Below are positions 1 through 7,729 of a DNA stretch of 64,000 nt, in pieces. Origin of the DNA: Flavobacteriaceae bacterium (GTDB lineage Bacteria > Bacteroidota > Bacteroidia > Flavobacteriales > Flavobacteriaceae); assembly GCA_002862805.1 (NCBI GenBank), contig PKEA01000016.1, forward strand, positions 1-64,000, read 5' to 3'. The position numbers and the translations under genes were made by a program. The notes beneath the pieces were generated by a model, which saw only the letters and a list, made by a program, of their open reading frames with translations, was not told the origin of the DNA and did no database searches. Within the stretch, counting starts at the first letter, position 1. Every line of letters starts with the position of its first letter.

Positions 1-32
1 ATATTTTCTTATTTGTTAATTGGTTTTTGAAT

Positions 33-66
33 AAAAAAAGCCAACAATATTTGTTGGCTTTTTCAA
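33..66 (-). terminator. Terminator of the copper operon
   Basis: An 8-bp perfect stem (GCCAACAA / TTGTTGGC, 40-58) with a TAT loop is flanked by an A-run at 33-39 and a T-run after 58. It lies just past the stop codon of the last minus-strand gene and could work in both directions. Confidence 0.8.
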
Positions 67-92
67 TTGTAATAACTAATTCAAATAATTTT

Positions 93-1055
93 TTATAAGC
101 TGTAATTTAAATTTAAACTCCAGCGGTAATTTGCTTCAACATTTCCACCTGTTAAATTTTGGTTTATTGGTAGCATTGCATTGGCTCCAAATGAAAATTT
201 GTCTCGTCCTATTTCAAAACCAATTTTAGCCATAAAAATATCACCTGCAGTATTTCTTACTTTTTGTTTATATTGGTAATTATCGTCAAAAACTTCTCCT
301 GCAATTCCAATTTGAGGAACATAAGAAAATTTACTAGTTTCTACTAAATAAAATAAAGTGCTTGCGTAGTTAAATTGATTTCCAAAACGATAATTTTTAT
401 TGTTTTCAGTTTTAATTACATAGTTTAACATTGAATTTAAGCCCAATTTATTCTTTTTAATAACATATTCAGTTGCTAAAAGATAATCCCAACTTCCAGT
501 CCCAACTTGATAACTTGGGTTTACACTACCATTGTTCGCTTCGTCAAATTTTCCTACAGGAATTTTAATTCCTCCACCAAGTTGAAAAGTATGTGTAAAA
601 ATGGTACTGTCTTTTGTGGTTTGAAACAAAGTATACATTCCTAATAGAGTAGCATCTCCAATTCCATTAATTTCTTGTGTTCCAGAAACTGTTTCTCTAT
701 TGTGAAAATGAAATGGAATTAAAGCAGAGACTTGAATATTTTTTGCAATTGGTATTCTTGCCCAAAGTTGAATGGTATTAAAGTTTTCGTCATACCATGG
801 TGAATTACTGTATAATCCATCACTACTTTTATACGATTGATAAAAATATCTTAATCCTATAAAATTGTTATTTAGCATAGAGGCAAAGCCCATGCTTCCA
901 CCACTAGCAGAACAACCACAAGCGTCGCAATCGTCTTCTAAAACACTTTTTAAATAATGATATTTTTGATATGCGTTTTCTTGTAAAGTATCTTTTTCAG
1001 TTGCGTTTCCTATTTGAAAACTTACTAAAATAAGTGTGATTATATATTTTTTCAT
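93..1055 (-). CDS. Outer-membrane beta-barrel protein with an N-terminal CxxCxC motif
   Basis: 320 residues with a Sec signal peptide (about 1-18), then C43-x2-C46-x-C48 followed by SASGGSMGF, then amphipathic beta-strand sequence to a C-terminal NLNYSL that looks like a last barrel strand. It resembles the transporter-like barrels that sit next to MbnP/MauG-type genes in Bacteroidota. It is the last gene of the minus-strand operon, 5 bp after the MbnH-like gene. I infer a role in moving copper or a copper complex across the outer membrane; the Cys cluster near the mature N-terminus could bind metal. The exact family and function are not established by the sequence. Confidence 0.6.
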   Translation of the reverse strand: MKKYIITLILVSFQIGNATEKDTLQENAYQKYHYLKSVLEDDCDACGCSASGGSMGFASMLNNNFIGLRYFYQSYKSSDGLYSNSPWYDENFNTIQLWARIPIAKNIQVSALIPFHFHNRETVSGTQEINGIGDATLLGMYTLFQTTKDSTIFTHTFQLGGGIKIPVGKFDEANNGSVNPSYQVGTGSWDYLLATEYVIKKNKLGLNSMLNYVIKTENNKNYRFGNQFNYASTLFYLVETSKFSYVPQIGIAGEVFDDNYQYKQKVRNTAGDIFMAKIGFEIGRDKFSFGANAMLPINQNLTGGNVEANYRWSLNLNYSL

Positions 1056-1060
1056 TTTGA

Positions 1061-2101
1061 TTAAAATTCAGCAAACCTAGAATTAGATAAAAATTCATTA
1101 TCGGTTAAAGTTTTTAAAAAGGCAATAATTTTTGTTTTTTCAGTATCAGTTAAAGGAATACCTAAAGTTCCATTATTGTTTAAACTTGGATCTAAGTTTT
1201 CAGTATTTGTAACACTTGATGAATAATGATTTAAAACTGCCTCGAGAGTATAAAATCTTCCATCATGCATATAAGGAGCAGTTTTTTCAATATTTCGTAA
1301 ACTGGGCACTTTAAATTTGTATTTATCTTCATCTAATCCCGTAACTCGAAATCTACCTTTATCATCAATTGCAGGATTTATTGACAATCCATTGTTTCTA
1401 AATGAACTATCGGTAAATATATCTGTTGAGTGGCATGAAGCACATTTTAGATTGAATAAATTATATCCATCTAATTCATCTTGTGTTAATGAACCTCCAG
1501 CTTCGTTTCTTCGGTATTTATCAAAACGTGAGTTAGAAGAAGTGAGCATCGTCATGAATTGTGCAAGCGCTTTTAACATGTTTTCGGAGTTGATTTCACC
1601 ATTAACAAAAGCTTGTTTGTATAATTTCTTATAAGCCGAATCATTTTTCATCATTTCTATGATGTCTATAATGTTTCCATTCATTTCTACTTCATTAGAA
1701 ATAGGAGCCATAGATAAAAGTTCTATGTGATCTGCTGCTCCATCCCAGAAAAACTGAGTTTGGAATGCCATGTTTTGTATAGGAGGTGCATTACGTGTTC
1801 CAACTCCATCACCAACTCCATGACTGAATGTATGACCATGATGTGTAAAAGCATCTTCTTGAATATGACAGAATCCGCAAGATACCACTCCGTCAGAAGC
1901 TAGCCTTCCATCATAGAATATTTTTTTACCTAATTCAAAACCTTTTTCTGTTAATGGATTATTCTCCATATTGTATGCTAAAGGTGGGAAATTTGAAGGG
2001 ACTTCGTAAGTTATAGGAATATTTTCATATTCATCTGCATCATCTGAAGAACAGCTCGTTAAAAAGACTAATGCTGATAAAAGTAAATAAGTTGTTTTCA
2101 T
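1061..2101 (-). CDS. MbnH/MauG-like di-heme cytochrome c peroxidase family lipoprotein
   Basis: 346 residues from the Met at 2101; a longer reading from 2128 would put nine extra residues before a clean lipoprotein signal (LVFLTSC), so I prefer the shorter start. Two c-type heme motifs, CGFCH (about residue 75) and CASCH (about 220), plus the peroxidase/MauG fold sequence (RNAPPIQNMAFQ, VPSLRNIEKTAPYMHDGRF). MbnH enzymes of this family oxidise a Trp of the partner MbnP to kynurenine, which creates a Cu(I) site. The MbnP-like gene lies directly upstream (164 bp), so the pair supports this role over plain peroxide removal. The heme protein would act in the periplasm. Confidence 0.75.
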   Translation of the reverse strand: MKTTYLLLSALVFLTSCSSDDADEYENIPITYEVPSNFPPLAYNMENNPLTEKGFELGKKIFYDGRLASDGVVSCGFCHIQEDAFTHHGHTFSHGVGDGVGTRNAPPIQNMAFQTQFFWDGAADHIELLSMAPISNEVEMNGNIIDIIEMMKNDSAYKKLYKQAFVNGEINSENMLKALAQFMTMLTSSNSRFDKYRRNEAGGSLTQDELDGYNLFNLKCASCHSTDIFTDSSFRNNGLSINPAIDDKGRFRVTGLDEDKYKFKVPSLRNIEKTAPYMHDGRFYTLEAVLNHYSSSVTNTENLDPSLNNNGTLGIPLTDTEKTKIIAFLKTLTDNEFLSNSRFAEF

Positions 2102-2265
2102 AAACGTTTTTTTTAGCCCAAATGGCAATGGAAAGCCCGTAAAGGAAAAACAAATTGATTTTGTTGAGAAAAAATAAGCGTACTAAGAAGCTCTTTTTTT
2201 TGCATACAAAATTTTTGTTTTTCCTGCGGACTTGAAATGAACAGTTGGATTAGCTTTTAATAAGA

Positions 2266-3048
2266 CTAATCGTTATGAACGTGGTCAATTTCAAACAATG
2301 TAGGAATGTTGTCTGTCGATATGTTTTGAACTTTAGTACCACCCATTACGTCTAAACCTTCTTCAAAGTTAATTACCGTTGTTCCATCGATAATTTTCTT
2401 TAAGTTGGTTAAAATATGAACTTGTGGAGTAATGTTTGTTCTGACCAATGCATTGTCTGGAAAGTCTAAAGTTACTTCTGCATAATTGTATACATCTCCC
2501 GTTTTTCCTGTGTGAACTCTAAAGTTCGCGTCTGTATGTGTTGTTGAAGAAACCGTTCCTTCAAATTTTACAAACTTGTAACCTGCTGCCCAAGACCATG
2601 TCATGCCTAATGCTTGAGCATCTGTCCACATTGTACCTTGCCCGTTAGCACCAGAGTTAAATTGATCTTCATCTACGCCTATTCCAAACGTTACTTTAGT
2701 GTAGTTTGCAGCTGGAATATTTGGTAAGTTAATAATTGTGCTTGTAGCATCTGATTCATTTACAAAGAAATAGCTTTCGCTTTTTGGGACTGTATATGTT
2801 GATCCATCGGCTTTTGTCAATACAATATTACTTACTATATAAATAGCATTTGTAGCTTTAATCACTTCTCCGTTTGAGTTTGTGTATGGAGTATCAAACG
2901 CAAAATTTGCGTCGCCATAAACATTGTCAAATTCTAATTTTAAGTTACCCTCTCCACTTACTGAATTGTTATCATCATTATCTGAGCAAGAAGTAAATGC
3001 TAAAGCTAAAGCTATTACAGCTAAAATATTTTTTAATTGAAATTTCAT
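2266..3048 (-). CDS. MbnP-family copper-binding lipoprotein
   Basis: 260 residues with lipobox LAFTSC. The body matches the MbnP pattern: NLKLEFDNVYGD near the start of the domain, IYIVSNIVL, GIGVDEDQFN, and a Trp-rich segment WTDAQALGMTWSWAAGYKFV with FEG after it, then a C-terminal HVHND. In characterised MbnP a Trp is converted to kynurenine by the neighbouring di-heme MbnH and helps bind copper. The MbnH-like gene lies directly downstream. I infer periplasmic copper binding that feeds the copper-rich nitrous oxide reductase encoded by the divergent operon. Which Trp is modified cannot be read from the sequence. Confidence 0.75.
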   Translation of the reverse strand: MKFQLKNILAVIALALAFTSCSDNDDNNSVSGEGNLKLEFDNVYGDANFAFDTPYTNSNGEVIKATNAIYIVSNIVLTKADGSTYTVPKSESYFFVNESDATSTIINLPNIPAANYTKVTFGIGVDEDQFNSGANGQGTMWTDAQALGMTWSWAAGYKFVKFEGTVSSTTHTDANFRVHTGKTGDVYNYAEVTLDFPDNALVRTNITPQVHILTNLKKIIDGTTVINFEEGLDVMGGTKVQNISTDNIPTLFEIDHVHND

Positions 3049-3184
3049 TTTTTTAATTATTAATTTTAAACATAGATTTTTTGATTTGAATCATTCAAGT
3101 TTCAAATCTAATTGACGTAATAGTCGTGTTGAATTTAAAAAGCTAAAATAAATTTAGGCATAAAATTCAACGAATAGTTTTAAA

Positions 3185-3562
3185 TTAACAATTGTTGGTG
3201 GGCGGATGAAATATTGAAGTTAAAACTTCTGAATTATAGAAATTTTGATAAAATGAATAAGATTCAGTTGATTTAAAATTCAAATGAGTTTGGTATTTAA
3301 AATTCAAAATTGACTCACAAAAAAGGACTTCGATTTCTTGTTTTGTGTTTTGTTTTTTGTTGGAATTTATTGGTTTTTCATTTTCAGAAGCTTTTGAAAG
3401 TTCTTTCATTAAATGACATTTACCATTACATTTTAATTCTGGTTTTTCAACGTTTTCACACAATTGAGTTGATATATATTCATAATTCACAACGTAGTCA
3501 AAAACTGGTAAAACCGGTTTGATTAGCATTAGTAGGATAACTATGAATATTGTTTTTTTCAA
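3185..3562 (-). CDS. Small KCNGKCHL / HPP-end protein, copy A
   Basis: 125 residues: a hydrophobic N-terminal segment (about 4-20, signal or anchor), then C35, and the block KPELKCNGKCHL (C45, C49, H50), a Lys/Asn-rich linker, a short core with another Cys (EVLFCESI), and the terminal motif IFHPP. It belongs to the same family as the proteins at 6599-6967 and 31718-32098. All three sit just before or after copper-type TonB receptor genes, here 52 bp after one. The CxxxCH block could bind Cu(I) or heme, or form a disulfide. I know no characterised function. Confidence 0.75.
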   Translation of the reverse strand: MKKTIFIVILLMLIKPVLPVFDYVVNYEYISTQLCENVEKPELKCNGKCHLMKELSKASENEKPINSNKKQNTKQEIEVLFCESILNFKYQTHLNFKSTESYSFYQNFYNSEVLTSIFHPPTNNC

Positions 3563-3614
3563 AAGTTTTTTGTTTAAAGTGCAAATATAATAAATTGAGT
3601 TTCTAAATAACTTG

Positions 3615-5603
3615 TTAAAAGTTAAAATTTACATTCACAAATACATTTCTCCCCATTCTAGGAATGTTATTCCAGTCAGCAAAAGTAGAATATTCACTGT
3701 CTAATATATTTTCTATTCCTAATCTAATATTTAGTTTGTTTTTATTTAGATCAAACATATAATTTGAAGCAAAATTCACAATTGCATAATCTGGTTTTTT
3801 AATTTCACCATATTTTGGAGCATAATTAGAATGAATTAAATTACCTTGTAAACCAATTTCAGAAGTAAATTTTCTTTTACTAAATTGTAATTTTGAGTTA
3901 TAAGCTAACGGACTAATAAAAGGTAAGTTTTCATTATCACTTCCTTTTCCATAACTATAAGTAAATTGGTTAGACCATTTTAAATTACTTGTTAAATATG
4001 TTTCAAAATTAAAAACCGATTTTAAAATTGTAGCATAATCTAAAGCATTGTATATTTTTACACCACTTGCTCCAATAGTCATTGGTAAAATTGATGCATC
4101 AGGTGTTCCAATTATATAATTTGAAATATGAAAATATGATGTAGTTAACGATGTTTTAAACTTTGAAGGTTTATAACTAATTACAAAAGAACCTTCAACT
4201 GATTGCTCGTTTTTTAAATCAGGATTTCCTACATAATCATATCTGTCAAAACTATTGAATAAATAAAATCCATATCCTTCTGAAATTGAAGGAGCTCTTT
4301 CTCCATATGCTAGTCCAAAATTAAGCCCAAAGCTGTCTTTTTTCCAGTTGTAATTTGAAGCTAAACTTTTTAGAACTCTATTTTGACTGGCTTCCATATT
4401 TGGATAAAAAATTTGTAAACTTTCTAAACCAAATTGACTTTTAATTTCATTATAATGATTACCTATACTTGCAGAAATTTTCACGCTTGAATTACTATTA
4501 AATTCATAAGTATCGTCTAAATATATTCCATTGTAAAATGTAACAACATCTGGCCAAGTAAGCATAAACATTATGTTTTCGTTTGGATCACTTGGATACA
4601 TAGTCATTTCTGCTTTTGAACGATTATAAAACGAATTAAAAGTAGCTAAGAAAGTGTTGTTTTTTACTTTTCCATTTAAGTTTAAATACATTCCATAAGT
4701 ATCACTCCAACCAGGCATATCCATATGGATAGGTACGCTTGGGCGCTTGGTGTCGTCCATTGTGTGTGTAATGGTGTTGTAGTAAACCTTTGTTTCTAAT
4801 TTGTTTATTATACCATTTAAAGGTATATATTCAAATTTTAGAGAAGTGATTAAAGCTTCTGCTAAAGAAACATCCATTGGCAATGCCGGATAACCTACAT
4901 TAGTTGCTTTGTCGTAAATAATGGCTGCTTCAAAATATTTGTTTTTATTAAAGAGATAACCTGCAGTACTTGACATGTTTAGTTTTCTAAATTGTGAAAA
5001 AGACACTTCGTTATTATCTCCAGCCTTATAGTTTTCAGCATCTCTAAACATGATATTGTTATCTATAAAAAACAAACTGTCAACATAATTTATTGCACCA
5101 CCTATTATTTTTTGGTGATTATTAATCTCATAGCCACTATTTAAGAAACCATTGAATCCTTTTTTACCAACTTTACTTTTGCTTCTTTTTAAATCAATTG
5201 AACCACCAATTGTTGGTCCATGACAACTTCCATTTTGACCAGAAGAAATCTCAGCTTCAGAAAGATTAGAAACTTCTACATATGAAGTAATTGGATCCAT
5301 TTTATCAGTACATGCTCCAAAAATGCGCATACCATCAATGGTAACAACGGTTCTTTCGGTACTCATGTTATTAATATTAGGCTCCCAAGCATAACCACCT
5401 CTTTTTATCATTTCAACAGTTCCTGCTTGTTGCAAATACTCATCTATGGTAGCTAGTGGTTTAAATTGTTTTTGTTCTATTGAACTTGCTTTTTTAATTA
5501 CAATTACTTCATTTAGATTTATGTTTCTTATTGAATCTTTTTCTTGTGCAATTAAAAAAGTGATGTTAAAAAACAAGGCTAATACTAGAGTTAATTTTCT
5601 CAT
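3615..5603 (-). CDS. TonB-dependent receptor of the OprC/NosA copper type
   Basis: 662 residues with signal peptide (MRKLTLVLALFFNITFLIAQ), a plug domain (IDGMRIFGACTDKMDPITSY), and a beta-barrel ending in NVNFNF with the C-terminal Phe typical of outer-membrane proteins. The plug holds C-x3-M (CTDKM), and the barrel has a Met/His loop (PIHMDMPGW). OprC of Pseudomonas aeruginosa binds copper through a CxxxM plus a His/Met loop, and the related NosA of P. stutzeri is needed for copper in nitrous oxide reductase. The neighbours (YtkA-like, MbnP, MbnH, nos operon) agree with copper uptake. There is no N-terminal carboxypeptidase-like domain, so this is not a SusC type. Confidence 0.8.
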   Translation of the reverse strand: MRKLTLVLALFFNITFLIAQEKDSIRNINLNEVIVIKKASSIEQKQFKPLATIDEYLQQAGTVEMIKRGGYAWEPNINNMSTERTVVTIDGMRIFGACTDKMDPITSYVEVSNLSEAEISSGQNGSCHGPTIGGSIDLKRSKSKVGKKGFNGFLNSGYEINNHQKIIGGAINYVDSLFFIDNNIMFRDAENYKAGDNNEVSFSQFRKLNMSSTAGYLFNKNKYFEAAIIYDKATNVGYPALPMDVSLAEALITSLKFEYIPLNGIINKLETKVYYNTITHTMDDTKRPSVPIHMDMPGWSDTYGMYLNLNGKVKNNTFLATFNSFYNRSKAEMTMYPSDPNENIMFMLTWPDVVTFYNGIYLDDTYEFNSNSSVKISASIGNHYNEIKSQFGLESLQIFYPNMEASQNRVLKSLASNYNWKKDSFGLNFGLAYGERAPSISEGYGFYLFNSFDRYDYVGNPDLKNEQSVEGSFVISYKPSKFKTSLTTSYFHISNYIIGTPDASILPMTIGASGVKIYNALDYATILKSVFNFETYLTSNLKWSNQFTYSYGKGSDNENLPFISPLAYNSKLQFSKRKFTSEIGLQGNLIHSNYAPKYGEIKKPDYAIVNFASNYMFDLNKNKLNIRLGIENILDSEYSTFADWNNIPRMGRNVFVNVNFNF

Positions 5604-5634
5604 TTTTATATATTTTTATACATTAGAAATAAGT

Positions 5635-5671
5635 AAAAAAGGGTTGTGAATTTCAATTTCAACCCTTTTTT
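5635..5671 (-). terminator. Intercistronic hairpin, possible attenuator
   Basis: GGGTTG (5641-5646) pairs with CAACCC (5660-5665) with A- and T-runs on either side. It lies between the YtkA-like gene and the TonB receptor gene inside what otherwise reads as one minus-strand operon, so it may lower transcription of the receptor and the genes after it rather than end the operon. Confidence 0.55.
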
Positions 5672-5674
5672 AAA

Positions 5675-6508
5675 TTAAAATTCTAATTCAAAATAAATAC
5701 TACTCGCAGTAACAGATTCTGTAATTTCCTCACCTTTTAAAACTTCACCAGATGCGTTTAATAATTGTAAGTTAATTTTCCAATACCCTGTCATTGTTAA
5801 TGATAATTTTCCATGGTATAAATTATCATCTGATTGAGTTAAATTAACATTATTTGGTGATCCATGGTTTCCCATACTTGGCATTCTTGGATCAATTTTA
5901 ACAGTATAATCGTCAACTACAGGAAATGACATCATACTTTGCATTTTAAATAAACCAAAAGTAACGTCATTAATAGCAACTTTTGGATCAGAAGGGTCAA
6001 CTAATGCTAATATGTATCTTACATTATCTGAACCCGTAAATGTTGTAACTCTTTGTTTTGTAGATGCTGGAACGTCTATAACAGCAGTTGCTGAATAAGC
6101 AACTTCATCTATTGTATAATCAACTTGTAAATCCCAATATTCAGTTGCATTTTGAGCCATTTGAAAAACAATATATCCATTATATAGTGTTTCTTTTAAA
6201 GGAGTTCTAGAAATCGAAGACATAGGACAAGAATGTGTCATTGATGTCATGTGCATTTTCGGCATCCAAGTAATTGTTGCATTATCTTCATATTCGTTTG
6301 TAGTTTTGTTTTTAATACGAAGAGAAATACCATTATAACCTTGCTCTAAAGCTCCATTTGCATTGTATAATTCTATAATATGTGTAGTGTTTTCTATTTC
6401 TTGAATTTTATTTAATCCGTCAAGTTCTGATACTGTTGATGAATCGTCTGATGAACATGAAGCGAGTGCACCTAATAAAAATAGGAAAGTATATTTTAAA
6501 GTTTTCAT
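5675..6508 (-). CDS. YtkA/FixH-like Met/His-rich lipoprotein
   Basis: 277 residues from the Met at 6508, which gives a proper lipoprotein signal (LLGALASCSS); the in-frame Met at 6538 would only add ten polar residues. Two similar beta-sandwich-like halves can be seen. The first carries WMPKMHMTSMTHSCPM; the second has RMPSMGNHGSPNNVNL and GYWKINLQL, the pattern of YtkA-like domains. Such Met/His motifs in periplasmic proteins usually bind Cu(I)/Cu(II). The gene lies between a KCNGKCHL protein and the OprC/NosA-type receptor, so a periplasmic copper carrier is the best inference. Confidence 0.7.
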   Translation of the reverse strand: MKTLKYTFLFLLGALASCSSDDSSTVSELDGLNKIQEIENTTHIIELYNANGALEQGYNGISLRIKNKTTNEYEDNATITWMPKMHMTSMTHSCPMSSISRTPLKETLYNGYIVFQMAQNATEYWDLQVDYTIDEVAYSATAVIDVPASTKQRVTTFTGSDNVRYILALVDPSDPKVAINDVTFGLFKMQSMMSFPVVDDYTVKIDPRMPSMGNHGSPNNVNLTQSDDNLYHGKLSLTMTGYWKINLQLLNASGEVLKGEEITESVTASSIYFELEF

Positions 6509-6598
6509 TTTAACTTGTTTAATTTTAGACATAAGCAAAGTGTATTGACTAGGTTTTAGTCAATGATTTTTATTGAAAAAGCTCAATGAATAATATGA

Positions 6599-6967
6599 TT
6601 ATACTAAAATAGGAGGGTGAAAAATAGAAGTACTATTTAATCGAAAGTATATGCAATTATATAAATATTGAACACTTTTATCGAAACACATATCAGTATT
6701 AAAAACATAAGAAGTTATGTTTTCACAAAATAAAACTTCAAATGTTATAGAGTTACTTTTTTGTTCATTTGATTTTGGGCTGTTTTTTTTTGCTTCACTA
6801 GCTAATTCTTTTTTCAAATGACATTTACCATTACATTTTAATACTGGTTTTTCAATGTTTTCACATAAATGAGTTGATATATATTCATAATTAACTATGT
6901 AATCAACAACGGGTAAAATCGGTTTGATTAACATAAAAAGAATTATTATGAATATTATTTTTTTCAA
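6599..6967 (-). CDS. Small KCNGKCHL / HPP-end protein, copy B
   Basis: 122 residues and close to copy A at 3185-3562: the same hydrophobic start (MKKIIFIIILFMLIKPILPV), YEYISTHLCENIEKP, then KCNGKCHLKKEL with C45, C49, H50, a second-half Cys (VLFCENI) and the ending SIFHPPILV. First gene of the copper operon, 65 bp downstream of a motif A palindrome shared in mirror image with the nos operon. The two copies in one operon suggest a recent duplication or a two-subunit use. Function unknown; copper handling is inferred from context. Confidence 0.75.
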   Translation of the reverse strand: MKKIIFIIILFMLIKPILPVVDYIVNYEYISTHLCENIEKPVLKCNGKCHLKKELASEAKKNSPKSNEQKSNSITFEVLFCENITSYVFNTDMCFDKSVQYLYNCIYFRLNSTSIFHPPILV

Positions 6968-7024
6968 TTTTTACAGTATGAAATAATTTATAGGACAAAA
7001 TTAATATTTGATTTATCAGAGTAA

Positions 7025-7040
7025 TATGATTCAAATCATA
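7025..7040 (-). promoter_or_regulatory. Motif A operator of the copper operon
   Basis: Perfect 7-2-7 palindrome TATGATT-CA-AATCATA. The centre (7032.5) lies 36.5 bp from the last G of a minus-strand -7 box TAATTTTG (6996-7003). This is class II spacing for a Crp/Fnr activator of the 6967-93 operon. Confidence 0.75.
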
Positions 7041-7155
7041 AATCAATAAAAAAACAATCTTTTTTAACTTCTTAAAACCCTTTTTAAATATAAAAACAAA
7101 TAAAAAATATACATTTTATTTTAAAAAATTAAATATGTAAAAATAATTTTCAGCT

Positions 7156-7173
7156 TATGATTTGAATCATAAA
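7156..7173 (+). promoter_or_regulatory. Motif A operator of the nos operon
   Basis: Perfect 8-2-8 palindrome TTATGATT-TG-AATCATAA, the reverse complement of the core of the site at 7025. The centre (7164.5) is 36.5 bp from the last G of the -7 box GAAATTTG (7194-7201) and 60.5 bp before the first nos-operon start codon. The rest of the 257-bp divergent spacer is plain AT-rich DNA. Confidence 0.8.
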
Positions 7174-7224
7174 GGAAGATTTGTGTAATCCCGAAATTTG
7201 TAGTATAAATTAAAAATAAAATTT

Positions 7225-7704
7225 ATGAACAAGTTATCTTTATTATTAGTAATGTCTGTTTTATTCTTTTCATGTGGAAAAAGTAAATCAGATTCAGGAG
7301 AAGATTTTTCAGCTCCAACAGCAACTGAAGAATCTGTAACAACTGATGCTTCTTCTTATGATCCAAATAGAGGAGAAGGAAAACATGCAAACATTGAATT
7401 AGGAGCAGCTTTAGACGAGGCTATGGCTTCAAAAGGAGAAGAAGTTGCAGGTGTTAAATGTACTTCATGTCATAAAATGACAGACGAACGTTTAGTAGGT
7501 CCAGGATGGAAAGGTGTTACAGAACGTAGAAAGCCAGAATGGATTATGAACTTCATCACAAATCCAGACCCAATGATTGACAAAGATCCAGAATTACAAG
7601 CACAATTAGAATTGTGTTTAGTACGTATGCCAAACCAATCATTAAGCGACACAGAAGCTCGTGAGATTTTGGAGTTTATGCGTAAAAATGATGGTGTAAA
7701 ATAA
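7225..7704 (+). CDS. Monoheme cytochrome c lipoprotein of the nos operon
   Basis: 159 residues: lipobox VLFFSC (C17), an acidic, Ser/Thr-rich linker, then one cytochrome c domain with CTSCH (about residue 79), the GPGWKGV segment, and a distal Met in CLVRMPNQSL as the likely sixth heme ligand. It is the first gene of the nos operon, 25 bp before nosZ. I infer that it is the electron donor to NosZ, held at the membrane by its lipid anchor; clade II nos clusters often carry such cytochromes (nosC type). A general electron carrier is the alternative. Confidence 0.8.
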   Translation: MNKLSLLLVMSVLFFSCGKSKSDSGEDFSAPTATEESVTTDASSYDPNRGEGKHANIELGAALDEAMASKGEEVAGVKCTSCHKMTDERLVGPGWKGVTERRKPEWIMNFITNPDPMIDKDPELQAQLELCLVRMPNQSLSDTEAREILEFMRKNDGVK

Positions 7705-7729
7705 ATAAGTAACTTAAAATCGAAAGTAT

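Noticed and set aside
3080..3095. TTTGATTTGAATCATT upstream of the MbnP gene, 14 of 16 match to motif A
   Set aside because: No -7 box at the 36.5-bp spacing seen at all other sites, and it lies inside an operon. Kept out of the operator list.
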